Positions 54,816 to 64,000 of a DNA stretch of 64,000 bases are shown here, piece after piece. The stretch covers positions 102,524,893 to 102,588,892 of the forward strand of contig OY294044.1 in the NCBI GenBank assembly GCA_958510825.1, in the 5' to 3' direction. Below the pieces are notes generated by a model. It was given only the letters and a program-made list of their open reading frames with translations, had not been told where the DNA came from and did not search any database. Positions within the stretch are counted from its first letter, which is position 1. Every line of letters begins with the position of its first letter. This DNA is from Brachypterus glaber (lineage: Eukaryota; Arthropoda; Insecta; Coleoptera; Kateretidae). The position numbers and the translations under genes were made by a program.

Positions 54816-55197
54816 TGATTGATTGATTGATTGATTGATGAAGAGAAACAAAATGAGGATTCGTACCTCAAACACTGCGGCCACCTGCATTCCTATTGTG
54901 TTGTTCTTGGGTCTCTTGCTAGTCAAACAGCTTCGTTTCCTTTCAGGCTTACTAGGCTGTTTACTAGATTTGCATTGGAGAGCATAGCTTCTGGGTTACC
55001 ATTTTCCGGTTGCCGGTGTCTCCAGCGATGTAGAGCCACGCAGTCAAAGAGAACATGAGAGGCTGTTTCCGGCTCCTCATTACACAGTCTGCATATTGGC
55101 TCATCCCTATACACACGGATGGTGTGCATGTGTTTCCTCAGGTGGCAGTGACCAGTTATTAGCCGTATCACCTTCCTAAGGTGGTCCCTGCCAAGAT
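54816..55197 (-). mobile_element. Severely 5'-truncated LINE with 12-bp target duplication
   Basis: Exact direct repeats CAGATAGAACAT at 54804-54815 and 55198-55209. On the - strand the insert codes for LGRDHLRKVIRLITGHCHLR, KHMHTIRVYRDEPICRLCNE and EPETASHVLFDCVALHRWRH, the C-terminal Cys/His region found after RNase H in R1/LOA/I-type LINEs. It ends in a (TCAA)n tail (the TTGA run at about 54815-54838 on the + strand). At 382 bp only the 3' end was copied. Confidence 0.85.
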
Positions 55198-55209
55198 CAG
55201 ATAGAACAT

Positions 55210-55463
55210 GGTTTTATTGTAAGTAAAATGGGCTATGTGCATAATATTTCTATTTTTTATGTACACTCAAAAAGGTAGTATAAAGCTCTATTCAAAAATG
55301 CAAAAAAGTGAAAACCTGAAAAAATGTCAGTTGAAACCTTTTTGTTCTGATACGACGAACTATAGTTATAACTTTAAAAAGATTTCCAAGGTAGAAATAT
55401 TATTTGTTATAAAAATAAGGCACCTATAAAGGACAAAAAATGTACTTAAAAACAATTTATATG
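55210..55463. other. Intergenic, nothing recognised
   Basis: No gene or repeat recognised. Confidence 0.4.
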
Positions 55464-55465
55464 TA

Positions 55466-55596
55466 CCCTATTGAAAATGACGGGTCTGTGTGGGTATAAA
55501 TGTTGCATAGACCGGACTTGAGCGGGTAAATTTCATCCGCTCAAGTCCAGTTTATGCACCATTTATACCCGCCCAGACCTGTCATTTTCAGCAGGG
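55466..55596. mobile_element. 131-bp fold-back MITE with TA target
   Basis: Flanked by TA. CCCTATTGAAAATGACGGGT, CTGTGTGGGTATAAATG, GACTTGAGCGG on the left mirror CCGCTCAAGTC, CATTTATACCCGCCCAGA, CCTGTCATTTTCAGCAGGG on the right. Arms are about 60 bp, so it is nearly all stem. Confidence 0.8.
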
Positions 55597-56009
55597 TAAT
55601 TACACAAACCAGAAGTGGAGGGAAAAGATTTTTTTTTTGGAAACGTGAAACGGGTAGGGACGAAAACTTTCTTTTTGAGATGGTTAAAATTTGGGTTGGC
55701 GTCATCTTGTACCAGTTTTGCCTCAAAGTTTGAAAATTTTATGCAACATCGCAACTCTTATTAATTTGAAATTTCGCACATTTATACAGCTTAACTGGCT
55801 ACTTCTAAAAAATTATTACATTTAGGCTTAGGCGTGGTCCCCTTTTGCCCCTCAATTTTTTTCGGAAAATTCAAATATTGTATATTTTTTTAAAAGATCA
55901 TGTCTTCTTAAAAAAATAAGACTAGTTTTAGTAAGCGTTATTTTGTAGGAATAACTTTATAGATTAATCAAGCAAATTAATCCACTACTTTTTATCCATA
56001 ACTATACTC
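55597..56009. other. Intergenic, nothing recognised
   Basis: Non-coding; frames at 55541-55754 on the - strand show no family features. Confidence 0.4.
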
Positions 56010-56049
56010 TGTTTCATCAAGCAAGAGAGTAAATTAAAAATCGCAAAGA

Positions 56050-56605
56050 GAATATTTTCAAAACATTGATTTTGGGTTGTGTGTATATTCCACCAAAATC
56101 AAAGCTATCACTTTATGAAAATCATGTTAATACAGTCAAACAATTATGTAATAAATATAAGGAATCTAAATTTGTTATAGTAGGTGACTATAATTTGCCA
56201 GATTTAGTTTGGACTCTTGACGATGAAACCAATAGAATAATAGCCTCAGGTATTAACACTGAGATTGAAAGCCACCTTTGTGATAATTTTTCTTTTTTGG
56301 GTTTAAATCAATATAACTTAATTGCAAATTTGGACGGAAATCTACTGGATTTATGTTTTTTAAACATTTATAGTGAGGTAACTAATACTGATCCACTTGT
56401 TCGACTTGATACTTATCATCCAGCACTTAATGTTGATATAGTAATTAATGATTCATATAAAGTTTTGGATGTGGACAGTGATTGGTATTATAATTTTAGA
56501 AACGCAAATTATAACTTAATTAACGAATATCTTTTTGACATTGATTGGCGGGTTTTATATAATAAATCTCACATTCATGAGGCTCTTGATCTAAAGATAG
56601 TGAAG
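56050..56605 (+). pseudogene. LINE endonuclease remnant
   Basis: Reads LILGCVYIPPKSKLSLYENH-type sequence: ILGCVYIPPKSKLSLYENHV, KFVIVGDYNLPDLVWTLDDE (GDYN block), LIANLDGNLLDLCFLNIYSE and LVRLDTYHPALNVDI (the ...D.YHP.. block in place of SDH). These are the middle and end of the apurinic-type endonuclease of a Jockey-superfamily LINE. The start is missing. After FDIDWRVLYNKSHIHEALD the frame breaks and a long linker is absent before the RT. Confidence 0.8.
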
Positions 56606-56610
56606 TTGAT

Positions 56611-58113
56611 TTGTCTGTGGTTCAAATCACACATGAAAATCTGTTCTCCGCCTTGTGTAATTTAGACATACACAAAGGTCCCGGTCCTGATGGTATCCCT
56701 AACGTACTATTAAAAAATGTTGCCTATTCTATATGTACTCCATTACTTGTTATTTTTAATAAATCTTTAGAATCTGGCATTTTTCCCATAGCTTGGAAGA
56801 CTTCCTACGTTATACCAATATTTAAAAGCGGAAACAGATCTAGTGTTAAAAACTACAGACAGGTGTGTATTCAATCAGCCGTCGCTAAGCTTTTTGACAA
56901 AGTCTTACTTTCATTTATTTCATCTGAGTTTAAAAATATAATTGTACAGGAACAACATGGCTTTTTAGAAGGTAGATCGACGGTGACAAATATGTTTACA
57001 TATACTAATTTCATTTGATGGTGTTTAGATCATGGCGGAGAAGTTCATCTTGTATGTCATTATTTACTGGCTAAAAAGTTGTGGGAATATGGGGTTAGGC
57101 CGCCTTTTCATACATGGATTGTATCGTATCTTACAGGAAGAATACAACAGGTAATTATAAATGGTTTTAAATCTTTCATTATACAGGTCCTAAGTGGAGT
57201 ACCACAAGGATCTCACCTAGGACCAATATTGTTCATTATTTTTATTAATGATATAGGTTCAAAATTTTTGTCTCAATATTTGCTTTATGCTGATGATTTA
57301 AAGATTTACAGATAGATAACGTCTATACTAGATGCTTTTATTTTACAAAGGGACCTTGATTTACTTAATGACTGGTGCATTAAAAACAAGCTGTATTTAA
57401 ATAATAATAAGTGCTCGGTGATGACTTTTTCACGTAAAAAGGACCCGTTAGAGCACAATTATAAAATAGCAGATAATTTACTAAATAATGTCAATTTAAT
57501 CAAGGATCTGGGTATTTTTTTGGACAGTAAATTATTATTTCATAATCATTTTGATCATATTGTTTCTAATGCAAATAAAATGCTAGGTTTTGTTCTAAGG
57601 ACAACTAAGGACTTTTCTAATCAGAGACCTATATTGATGTTGTATTCATCCCTAGTAAGATCAAGACTGGAATACGGATCCACCATTTGGTCCCCATATT
57701 TTGGCAACCATATTCAGCGAATTGAAATTGTTCAGAATAAGTTTTTACGTATTGTTCGATACAGACTTGCTCAGAATAACATTTTGTTGGATACGAATCA
57801 AACAAGGCAATATTTGGGTTTAGCTACCCTTCAGAATAGAAGAATCTTCAGTCATGTGTGTTTTTTCTTTAAGGTTCTTGCTAGATCAATTCAATCTAGT
57901 GTTATATTGGGTCAGTTTAATATTAAAATTCCATCAAGATCCTTGAGAAGTTATCCACTCCTGGAGGTTTCCTCCTGTAATACTGTTAATGCAGAAAATT
58001 CTCCAATGAACCGTATTGTAACATTGGTTAATTTAGCATGCAATACTGTTGATTTTTACAATTCTTCATATAATATGTTTAAAAATCAATTACGTCAACA
58101 TTTAGGCATGTAA
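56611..58113 (+). pseudogene. LINE reverse transcriptase remnant
   Basis: Pieces in order: ALCNLDIHKGPGPDGIPNVL, SYVIPIFKSGNRSSVKNYRQ and EQHGFLEGRSTVTNM (to about 57015); LWEYGVRPPFHTWIVSYLTG, VLSGVPQGSHLGPILFIIFI and QYLLYADDLKIYR (to 57315, stop); FSRKKDPLEHNYKIADNLLN, LIKDLGIFLDSKLLFHNHFD, SLVRSRLEYGSTIWSPY and the C-terminus to 58113. Between 57018 and 57060 the block with the first catalytic Asp (DFSKAFD type) is deleted, while YADD is kept. Two frame breaks and a stop make it inactive. A short (ATT)n run at 58231-58241 is the 3' tail. Confidence 0.85.
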
Positions 58114-58388
58114 TTTTGTTTTATATGAGTATATTACTCTTATTTTTTTTTTTAATTATTATTTTATACCTACTATGCTATAATAATATTATATAAATAA
58201 CTTTGTAACTGCTATATGCGTAAATAAACGATTATTATTATATTTGAATATTGGATGTGCGAATATACTGCGTAGTTTATTTTATAAAACGTAACTATAT
58301 TCTATACACAAACATATACTATTCAAACCTGTTGTAAAAATATTTACTGTTTGATTTTCAATTTACTATCTTGCTTGATGAAACAGAC

Positions 58389-60012
58389 CATAATAGATCT
58401 GTATACTTGATAAAGTTGAATAACATAAAAATTACTGCAAACTTCCAGCTGCAGCTATCAGCTGCAAATGGGAATATCGAACTAGTTATTTTTTTCCTTT
58501 AGATACTAAAAAATGACGCAGAGTATCTACCCGTGGATAGATTCGAAAGTTATGATTTTTTAAACGAAACCATGAAAAAAGGCATTTTTTTTTTAAATCG
58601 TAAAATTTTAAGAGGCTCTAGGGCTTCACCTCTATTTTTTTTAACCTTAGTATATTTTTAAATCAGCTCTTTAAAATTTATAAGTGTGTCAAATTTAAAT
58701 TGATCGGTTACAATAAAAAAAAATTAAATAAATTTAAAGCATAACACAAGATATCGCATTTATGGGAATTTATAATACTTTATTTTTGTCTGCGTATAGT
58801 TTTATAAACAGAGCGGTTCAGAAGACCTTCTTATCGTTTGCAAGAGTGAAGATGTCGAATTTAAATTTGAAACTTAAACTTTTTTTTTGATTGTATCTGA
58901 TAATTATAATTGTAACTTTTAAAATGTGGGCAGGGGGTATAGGGGGATTTTTTTTAAGGAAAGGTGGGTTGTGCCCATAATGTTCTCTATTCAGCCATAT
59001 TTTTTTTTCAGACATTTTTTGAGAGTTTAAAATGGGGTTGAAACTGAAAAATATCGTCAAAATTTCTTTAGTCTTAAACAATTTATGAAAAATTATTAAT
59101 TTTATAGGGAAAAATTAATCATATTTTTAAACTAATTTTTAATGATATAAATAAAAAATTTAGAAAAAAAATCTCAAAAAATATTGTTTTTTTATTAAAA
59201 GTATATGAGAAAAGATAGTCTAAGTTGTCTTATTGACGTTTAGAAATTTGAAGTCGATATCTCAACTCGTTCAAAAGTTAAAAGGGGGGTGATTTTGGAC
59301 TTTTTCTTTTTCTTTTCTATCTGGATAAAACCTATAAGTTATAGGCTATAGCCTATCTATATATTAGTATAACCTCGTTAACCTGCGTTATGACTATTTT
59401 TATTTTTAGTTATCTATTTTGAGCCAGTTTAGGCTGCCATGATAGGTGCCTTATTCAGAGCACTGTAAATTGTTAAATTTAAATTTTTACTATATACGCA
59501 CAGCAAACCTAACATTTTAATGGCCATATAGGATAATGGGAACCTAAAATTTTTATAACATGCTCTATTTATTTTTTTATTGTACGTAAAGGGCCATACT
59601 TAAAATACGTAATGCACTTAGGGGGAGGGGGTAGTATTTAGCGTTCCGTAACGCACCTTGTTATTTTTAAAGAAATAAAAATGGTTTGTTTTGACCCTAA
59701 CAATTTTTTAGCGGGTGTCTGGCTGCTAGATTTACGTATGTATTTATAGGTAGGAGGGAGGGGGTTAAGTCTCACCGTTACGAATCGAAACGTGGGAGAG
59801 GGAGGTCAAAATTTGCAAAATTTTGCGTTACTTATTTAAGGTATGGCGCCTCACGTTAATTGAAATAAACCCACCAAAAACATTTCCCGAGGTATTTAAA
59901 TTCAAAAATTTAGCTGGATAGCAACGATAATGTCTTGCTGAGATGGTAGGACTGTAATTCAGCCATCAGATGACGTTGTTTATTGTATATTATCTCAGCT
60001 CGAGAATCATTA
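58389..60012. other. Intergenic, nothing recognised
   Basis: AT-rich DNA with long A and T runs. Frames such as 58818-59081 (- strand) have no family features. No paired repeats noticed. Confidence 0.4.
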
Positions 60013-60078
60013 GTCCAGTTAAATGATAGGTTATAAATTTCAACAAATGCACAAGTTCTGATATTTTAAAGGGTAGTA

Positions 60079-60248
60079 TTATCCTAAATTTGACTGCAGT
60101 GACTAATACCTAAAACGTATTATGCTGCTATGGTATAAGGGATTCCCCTCAGACGAAGTTATGCTACCCGCACCCGAATTAGTATGATCTTCGCTTTTTA
60201 GCACACTTTTGCAAATGAGTCACTGCAGTTTAATTTAGACACAGATAA
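60079..60248. mobile_element. 170-bp MITE nested in copy 3
   Basis: Inserted at TA in the block GGGTAGTA|GTGGATGG, which is uninterrupted in copy 2. Ends TTATCCTAAATTTGACTGCA and TGCAGTTTAATTTAGACACA then GATAA, with GACTGCAGTGAC / GTCACTGCAGTT pairing. TA duplicates are at 60077-60078 and 60249-60250. Confidence 0.8.
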
Positions 60249-60397
60249 TAGTGGATGGTAACGGAACATTCCTGTTAGTTATGTAAAGGGTGTCCACCAA
60301 CTTGAATTTTAGGGGTGAATTTTGTTAAGGAGGAAATTTTCAACAATTTTTATTTGGATCATTTTGTTATTATAATAATAACAATCGAGTTATAATT

Positions 60398-60690
60398 AGG
60401 GTTACTCGATCAGTTGTTACTTTGTCTAGTGTTTTGGTTGTTAGCCGTTTGGGTTTGGACCAACCACCAAAACACACTAACACACCAACTAGACAAAAAA
60501 AAAAGTCCAAACCGATCGAGTGACCCTAAACCTGCATATTTTGGTACATCATTCGGTTAAAGGTTTTTAATCGGAATTTATTTTTCTCTTGTAAAATACT
60601 TGTGAGTATTAATTAGCCTCAAACCAACCAACCACCAAAACACACTAACACACAAACTAGACAAATCAATACCCGATCGAGTGACCCTAG
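60398..60690. mobile_element. Nested MITE(s) with GGGTTACTCGATC ends
   Basis: Starts AGGGTTACTCGATCAGTTG and ends CCGATCGAGTGACCCTAG. The block CAACCACCAAAACACACTAA with AACTAGACAAA then CGATCGAGTGACCCTA occurs twice (about 60462-60529 and 60629-60690), so either two copies are in tandem or one element has a duplicated right end. It interrupts the GAGTTATAAT...TATTCAAAA stretch that is whole in copy 1. Confidence 0.65.
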
Positions 60691-60827
60691 TTATAATATT
60701 CAAAAACTGAGGAACTATAAAAGTGAAAAAAAAATAAATTTGATGTCAGAAACCGATATTAGCATACGTATTACATGTCTTTACATTCTTTACATTCTTT
60801 TAGCGCCCTCTGTAACTAGGGACACTA

Positions 60828-60890
60828 GATCTAGGTCCTAAGTTAACTAACTAGATCTAGGTCCTAAGTTAACTAACTAGATCTATCTGT
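60828..60890. repeat. 26-bp tandem repeat, two and a half copies
   Basis: ACTAGATCTAGGTCCTAAGT followed by TAACTA is repeated directly, then a partial third unit ACTAGATCTA. It sits within the CTCTGTAAC...CTGTAACCG block that is continuous in the sister copies, so it arose after the element inserted. Confidence 0.8.
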
Positions 60891-61307
60891 AACCGTATCA
60901 AAATATATGAAAATTATAGAGAATTTCAAGAACTACAAGTTTGCGTGTAACCATTCATCCTCCGATGAATAATCTGAAAAATAAGCTGAAAAATCGAAAA
61001 AACAATTTTACCCCCAACTGGCAATTTTTGATTATTTATAATAAAAAAATGATCAAAACATTGTTGGAAATTTCCTTAAAAAAATCGAAAAAAAATTGGT
61101 AATGTGCATTTTTATTGCAGGATGCATATTTACCGAGAGAACCGCACTCACCCCTAAAATTCAAGTTGGCGGACAACCCTTATGCAAATCACCCGGTGAA
61201 AAACTAACAGGAGTGTTTCGTTACCATCCACTACTGCCCTTTAAAATATAAACCCGTGTGCATTTTTTGCAATTTCAACATAGAAATTTCTCTTCATTTC
61301 ACTGGAC

Positions 61308-61851
61308 TACATAAAGTTTTAAGTGTTACTACCCTAAGATTTTTTTTTCATACTTACACTTCACAAAATTTACTTTAGGATCCCATTATTAAAGTACTTT
61401 AAAAAATATCTATAATACGAATTCAAAATGTTTAAATGTGATCATGTAAAATATTTATTATATATTATATTAAAATAACTTATTGGATATTGGAAAATTA
61501 TATTAATATATATCATTATGATTAATAATAATTACTTGAATATTTTAGATAGGAACGTTTTCATAAAATAGTATATTTAATCATGTTTTCCTTGGAAACA
61601 GTTATAAATTAAAAAGATATAAATTACCTATTAATTAATAATCATTTAGGTATGATTATTACAAATAAATAACAATGAGGCTTTCTTTCAGAATAAATAA
61701 AATTTTGGGGCTGTTTAACAATTTACTGAAAAACCCTCGGAAAAAAAGATATATTTTGGGCAACCTGATCAATAGTTAAATACGGAACAACTATTTATCT
61801 GGTTACTACAACCAGGAATCTGGTAAGGGCAACAATACAACTTGTTTTAGG
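61308..61851. other. Intergenic, nothing firm
   Basis: AT-rich. About 61761-61840 (AACCTGATCAATAGTTAAAT, GGAACAACTATTTATCTGGT) repeats a block at 51825-51900, so a diverged dispersed repeat is present. Confidence 0.45.
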
Positions 61852-63790
61852 TACTGTAAAACCTGACAACTTTGTCCAGGTAAATGTGGTTTATTGCTAA
61901 TAACATTTTTGTAAAAAAGAATTCGGTAAAATGAATCAAGTCAAAGTGTATAATTTCTAACTAAACGATAATTACGAGAAAATAAAATAAAAAAGGGTGG
62001 GCAAAGTTGCATCCAAAATTTCAACTTTGCCCACAATACAAAAAAATAATGTGAGTCAATTTTAACGATACTTACTTAGTAGGTACATCTTTTCCCACTG
62101 TATACGTTTTTAAAAAGGGTCTTCATTGTATAGGGATGCAATAAAAAATTAAAAAGTGAAAAACATATTTTTTTATTAAAAAAACTACAAAAATAAAAAA
62201 TATATAATTTAAGACAATTTAATAACATTAAAGCTTAAAACTAAAAAAAAATAAAAGACTTCTCTCTTAAACATAATTTGAACATAAACAAAGGTGCGTG
62301 TTTGTTCTTAAAAATATTATAACACAAAACAGGACCAGATTTTAAAATAAAAACATCTATTTTTAATTAATTTTTCTTTTGCAAAACCGCACTATTTTGG
62401 TAACAATATATTAATATGTATTTCATTAAAATAGTGCAATATACAATTTTATTAAAATATTGCAATATACAGGGTTATTCAGAAATAAGTTCGAGAAATT
62501 TAAGAGGTTGGTCCGGAAATGAGTCCTAAGGGAGTTACGACCCTCCTAAGGGTACATCTAAAAAGTAGTTTTTATTTAATATTCCTGGAACCTTATAAAC
62601 CACAAAAACGAACTTTTGCACATGCCTTAACATTGATAAAGGCTATAATTTCATATTATTTTTGTTTGAAAGTTTTAACCTGGGACGTGCAAAATGGGGG
62701 GGGGGCGATGTTACTTTTTTGCCCCAAACATTTTTATCTGTAGATATTTTACCATTTTTTCAATGAAATATTAATCTTTAATTAAAAATACATAAGAAAG
62801 GTACTCTTTATGTAACACCGTAGGAGCAACCGTTTTCGAGAAAATTGCAATTTCACGTTCCAAGCATCAAAAATATTAACAAAAATGCATTATTAAAAAT
62901 GTCAATACTGATAGGAGAGTCTACATCAAAAACTATAAAAAAAAGTTCCCATACACAAATATCCACAAATCGCTTTTAAGGGAGCTACGGTTCCTTAAAA
63001 AGTGTTATTTTTTAAGAGACCGTAGTACTCTATAAACGGATTTTGGAGCCTCGTTGTATAGAGCTTTATTTACAGTTTTAAATGTAGTCACCTACAGTAT
63101 CGAACATTTTATTGGTGCATTTTTTAGTTCCTATCTTTGATGCTCAGAACGTGAAATTACCTCTTTAATTGAAATTTTATCGAAAACGGTTGGCCCTATG
63201 GTGTTACATAAAGAGTACCTTTTTATGTATTTTTAATTAAAGATTATTATATTATTGATAAAATGTCAAAAAAAATACAGATAAAAAAGTTTGGCGAAAA
63301 CGTGACATCGCCCGTCCATTTTGTATGAATAAAAATTACATGAAATGATAGCCTTTATCAATTTTAAGGCATGTGAAAAATTTGTTAGTGTGGTTTATAG
63401 GGTTCCAGAAATATTAAATAAAAACTACTTTTTAGATGTACCCTTAGAAGGGTTGTAACTCCCTGGACTCATTTCCGCAACAACCTTTATATGAACTTTT
63501 TTTCATATTTTTGAACGTAGAATCACCTCTTAAATTTCTCGAACATATTTCTGAATAACCCTGTATAAAGTTACGCCAATATATCGCCGATATTTGCTTA
63601 CCTGATTTTGAACAACAACATAATAGTAAGCAGCTGTCGAAGTACTAAGCGTGTCTCCACACTTCTAGAAATCCAACTGCTAACTTCAAACCTTTCTGCT
63701 ACAATGCCACGTTTAAAGAAAAAAAATCCTCTAAACTTGCAAATGGACAAAGTTGTACACTCTGAGCAAAGTTGTCAGGTTTTACATTAC
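61852..63790. mobile_element. Second copy of the 35378-36414 TIR element, interrupted
   Basis: Ends TACTGTAAAACCTGACAACT and AGTTGTCAGGTTTTACATTA. Inverted relative to 35378-36414, with shared blocks such as TGGGCAAAGTTGCATCCAAA / CAAAGTTGCAGTTTTGGATG, CAAATATCGGCGATAT and AGCAGCTGTCGAAGTACT. It is split by the fold-back at 62470-63563. Confidence 0.7.
62470..63563. mobile_element. 1094-bp fold-back element, TA target, nested
   Basis: TA-flanked ends CAGGGTTATTCAGAAATAAG and ATTTCTGAATAACCCTG. The arms pair for several hundred bases: GAGAAATTTAAGAGGT / ACCTCTTAAATTTCTC, AAAAAGTAGTTTTTATTTAA / TTAAATAAAAACTACTTTTT, TCTTTAATTAAAAATACATA / TATGTATTTTTAATTAAAGA, CTCTTTATGTAACACC / GGTGTTACATAAAGAG. 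Diverged relatives are at about 2560-3160 and 16541-16745. No transposase. Confidence 0.85.
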
Positions 63791-64000
63791 CAGAAATAAA
63801 ACTTAGATTTTAAGCATCTGGTTAATACACTGCCCTGGTAAAAAATAACTTTAGAACGACTTGACCTAACATTAGATGAATGTGGTTCAAATATTAATGC
63901 CTAGCGTTAGGGTCTGTGAAAAGTCCAAATGAATGTTAGGACTTTTGACATTTAAAGTCGTAAAATACATTAAATGGGCGGTGTTATGCTATAACCGTCT
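63791..64000. other. End of window, nothing recognised
   Basis: Non-coding sequence without recognised features. Confidence 0.4.

Larger units (their letters stand above)
56009..58388. repeat. Inverted repeats enclosing a broken LINE
   Basis: TCTGTTTCATCAAGCAAGAG then AGTAAATTAAAAATC (56009-56043) is mirrored by GATTTTCAATTTACTATCTT then GCTTGATGAAACAGA (58354-58388), with about 3 mismatches in 35 bp and weaker pairing for about 25 bp further in. The LINE at 56050-58245 fills the space between. No target duplication was identified. Confidence 0.7.
60013..61307. mobile_element. GTCCAGTTAAATGA TIR element, copy 3, with nested insertions
   Basis: TA-flanked (60011-60012, 61308-61309). Ends GTCCAGTTAAATGA and TCATTTCACTGGAC. 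Shares with copy 2 the blocks TGATATTTTAAAGGGTAGTA, AACTAACAGGAGTG, CACCCCTAAAATTCAAG and GAGAATTTCAAGAACTACAA. It is longer than copies 1 and 2 because other elements are inserted at 60079-60248 and about 60398-60690, and a short tandem repeat lies at 60828-60890. Confidence 0.85.

Overview
The window is AT-rich nuclear DNA of an insect. It carries the 3' half of a nitric oxide synthase (NOS) gene on the + strand, spread over ten exons between 13972 and 53071. The exon peptides read as one arthropod NOS reductase module, with intact splice sites and matching phases throughout. The order of insect cannot be fixed from sequence alone. Long introns full of young DNA elements and LINEs would fit a large-genome beetle, but that is only a guess. 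The haem-binding oxygenase half, the calmodulin-binding helix and the first part of the FMN domain are not seen and should lie upstream of base 1.

Layout. 1-13971: presumed NOS intron or upstream DNA with a LINE reverse transcriptase tail, an R2-like LINE remnant (- strand), several fold-back and terminal-inverted-repeat (TIR) elements, Helitron-type 3' ends and a Tc1-type transposase remnant. 13972-21866: NOS exons A to C (end of the FMN domain and the linker). Intron C-D (21867-34650) holds a complete 7180-bp BEL/Pao LTR retrotransposon on the - strand. Its two 628-bp LTRs appear to differ at one base, it has a 5-bp target duplication and one open 1392-codon gag-pol frame, but the reverse transcriptase domain is missing. 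34651-46767: exons D to I (FAD and NADPH domains), with fold-back elements, a minisatellite and a pair of inverted element copies between them. 46768-52963: the last intron, with a frameshifted LINE inserted in one unit of a tandem duplication, a LINE remnant and a near-palindromic TIR element. 52964-53071: last NOS exon, stop codon and polyadenylation signal. 53072-64000: no host gene recognised; TIR elements (two with other elements nested in them), a LINE piece with a 12-bp target duplication, and a broken LINE between inverted repeats.

The only host gene supported is NOS. It would make NO and citrulline from arginine; the part here carries electrons from NADPH through FAD and FMN to the haem domain. 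Everything else recognised is mobile or repeat DNA. The most notable item is the recently inserted BEL/Pao element without reverse transcriptase, which must have been copied with enzyme supplied by another element unless the deletion came after insertion. A second pattern is a set of elements ending CCCAG...CTGGG whose interiors are filled with one short, often palindromic word, different in each. Repeat boundaries were read by eye and are approximate to a few bases unless a target duplication is given.
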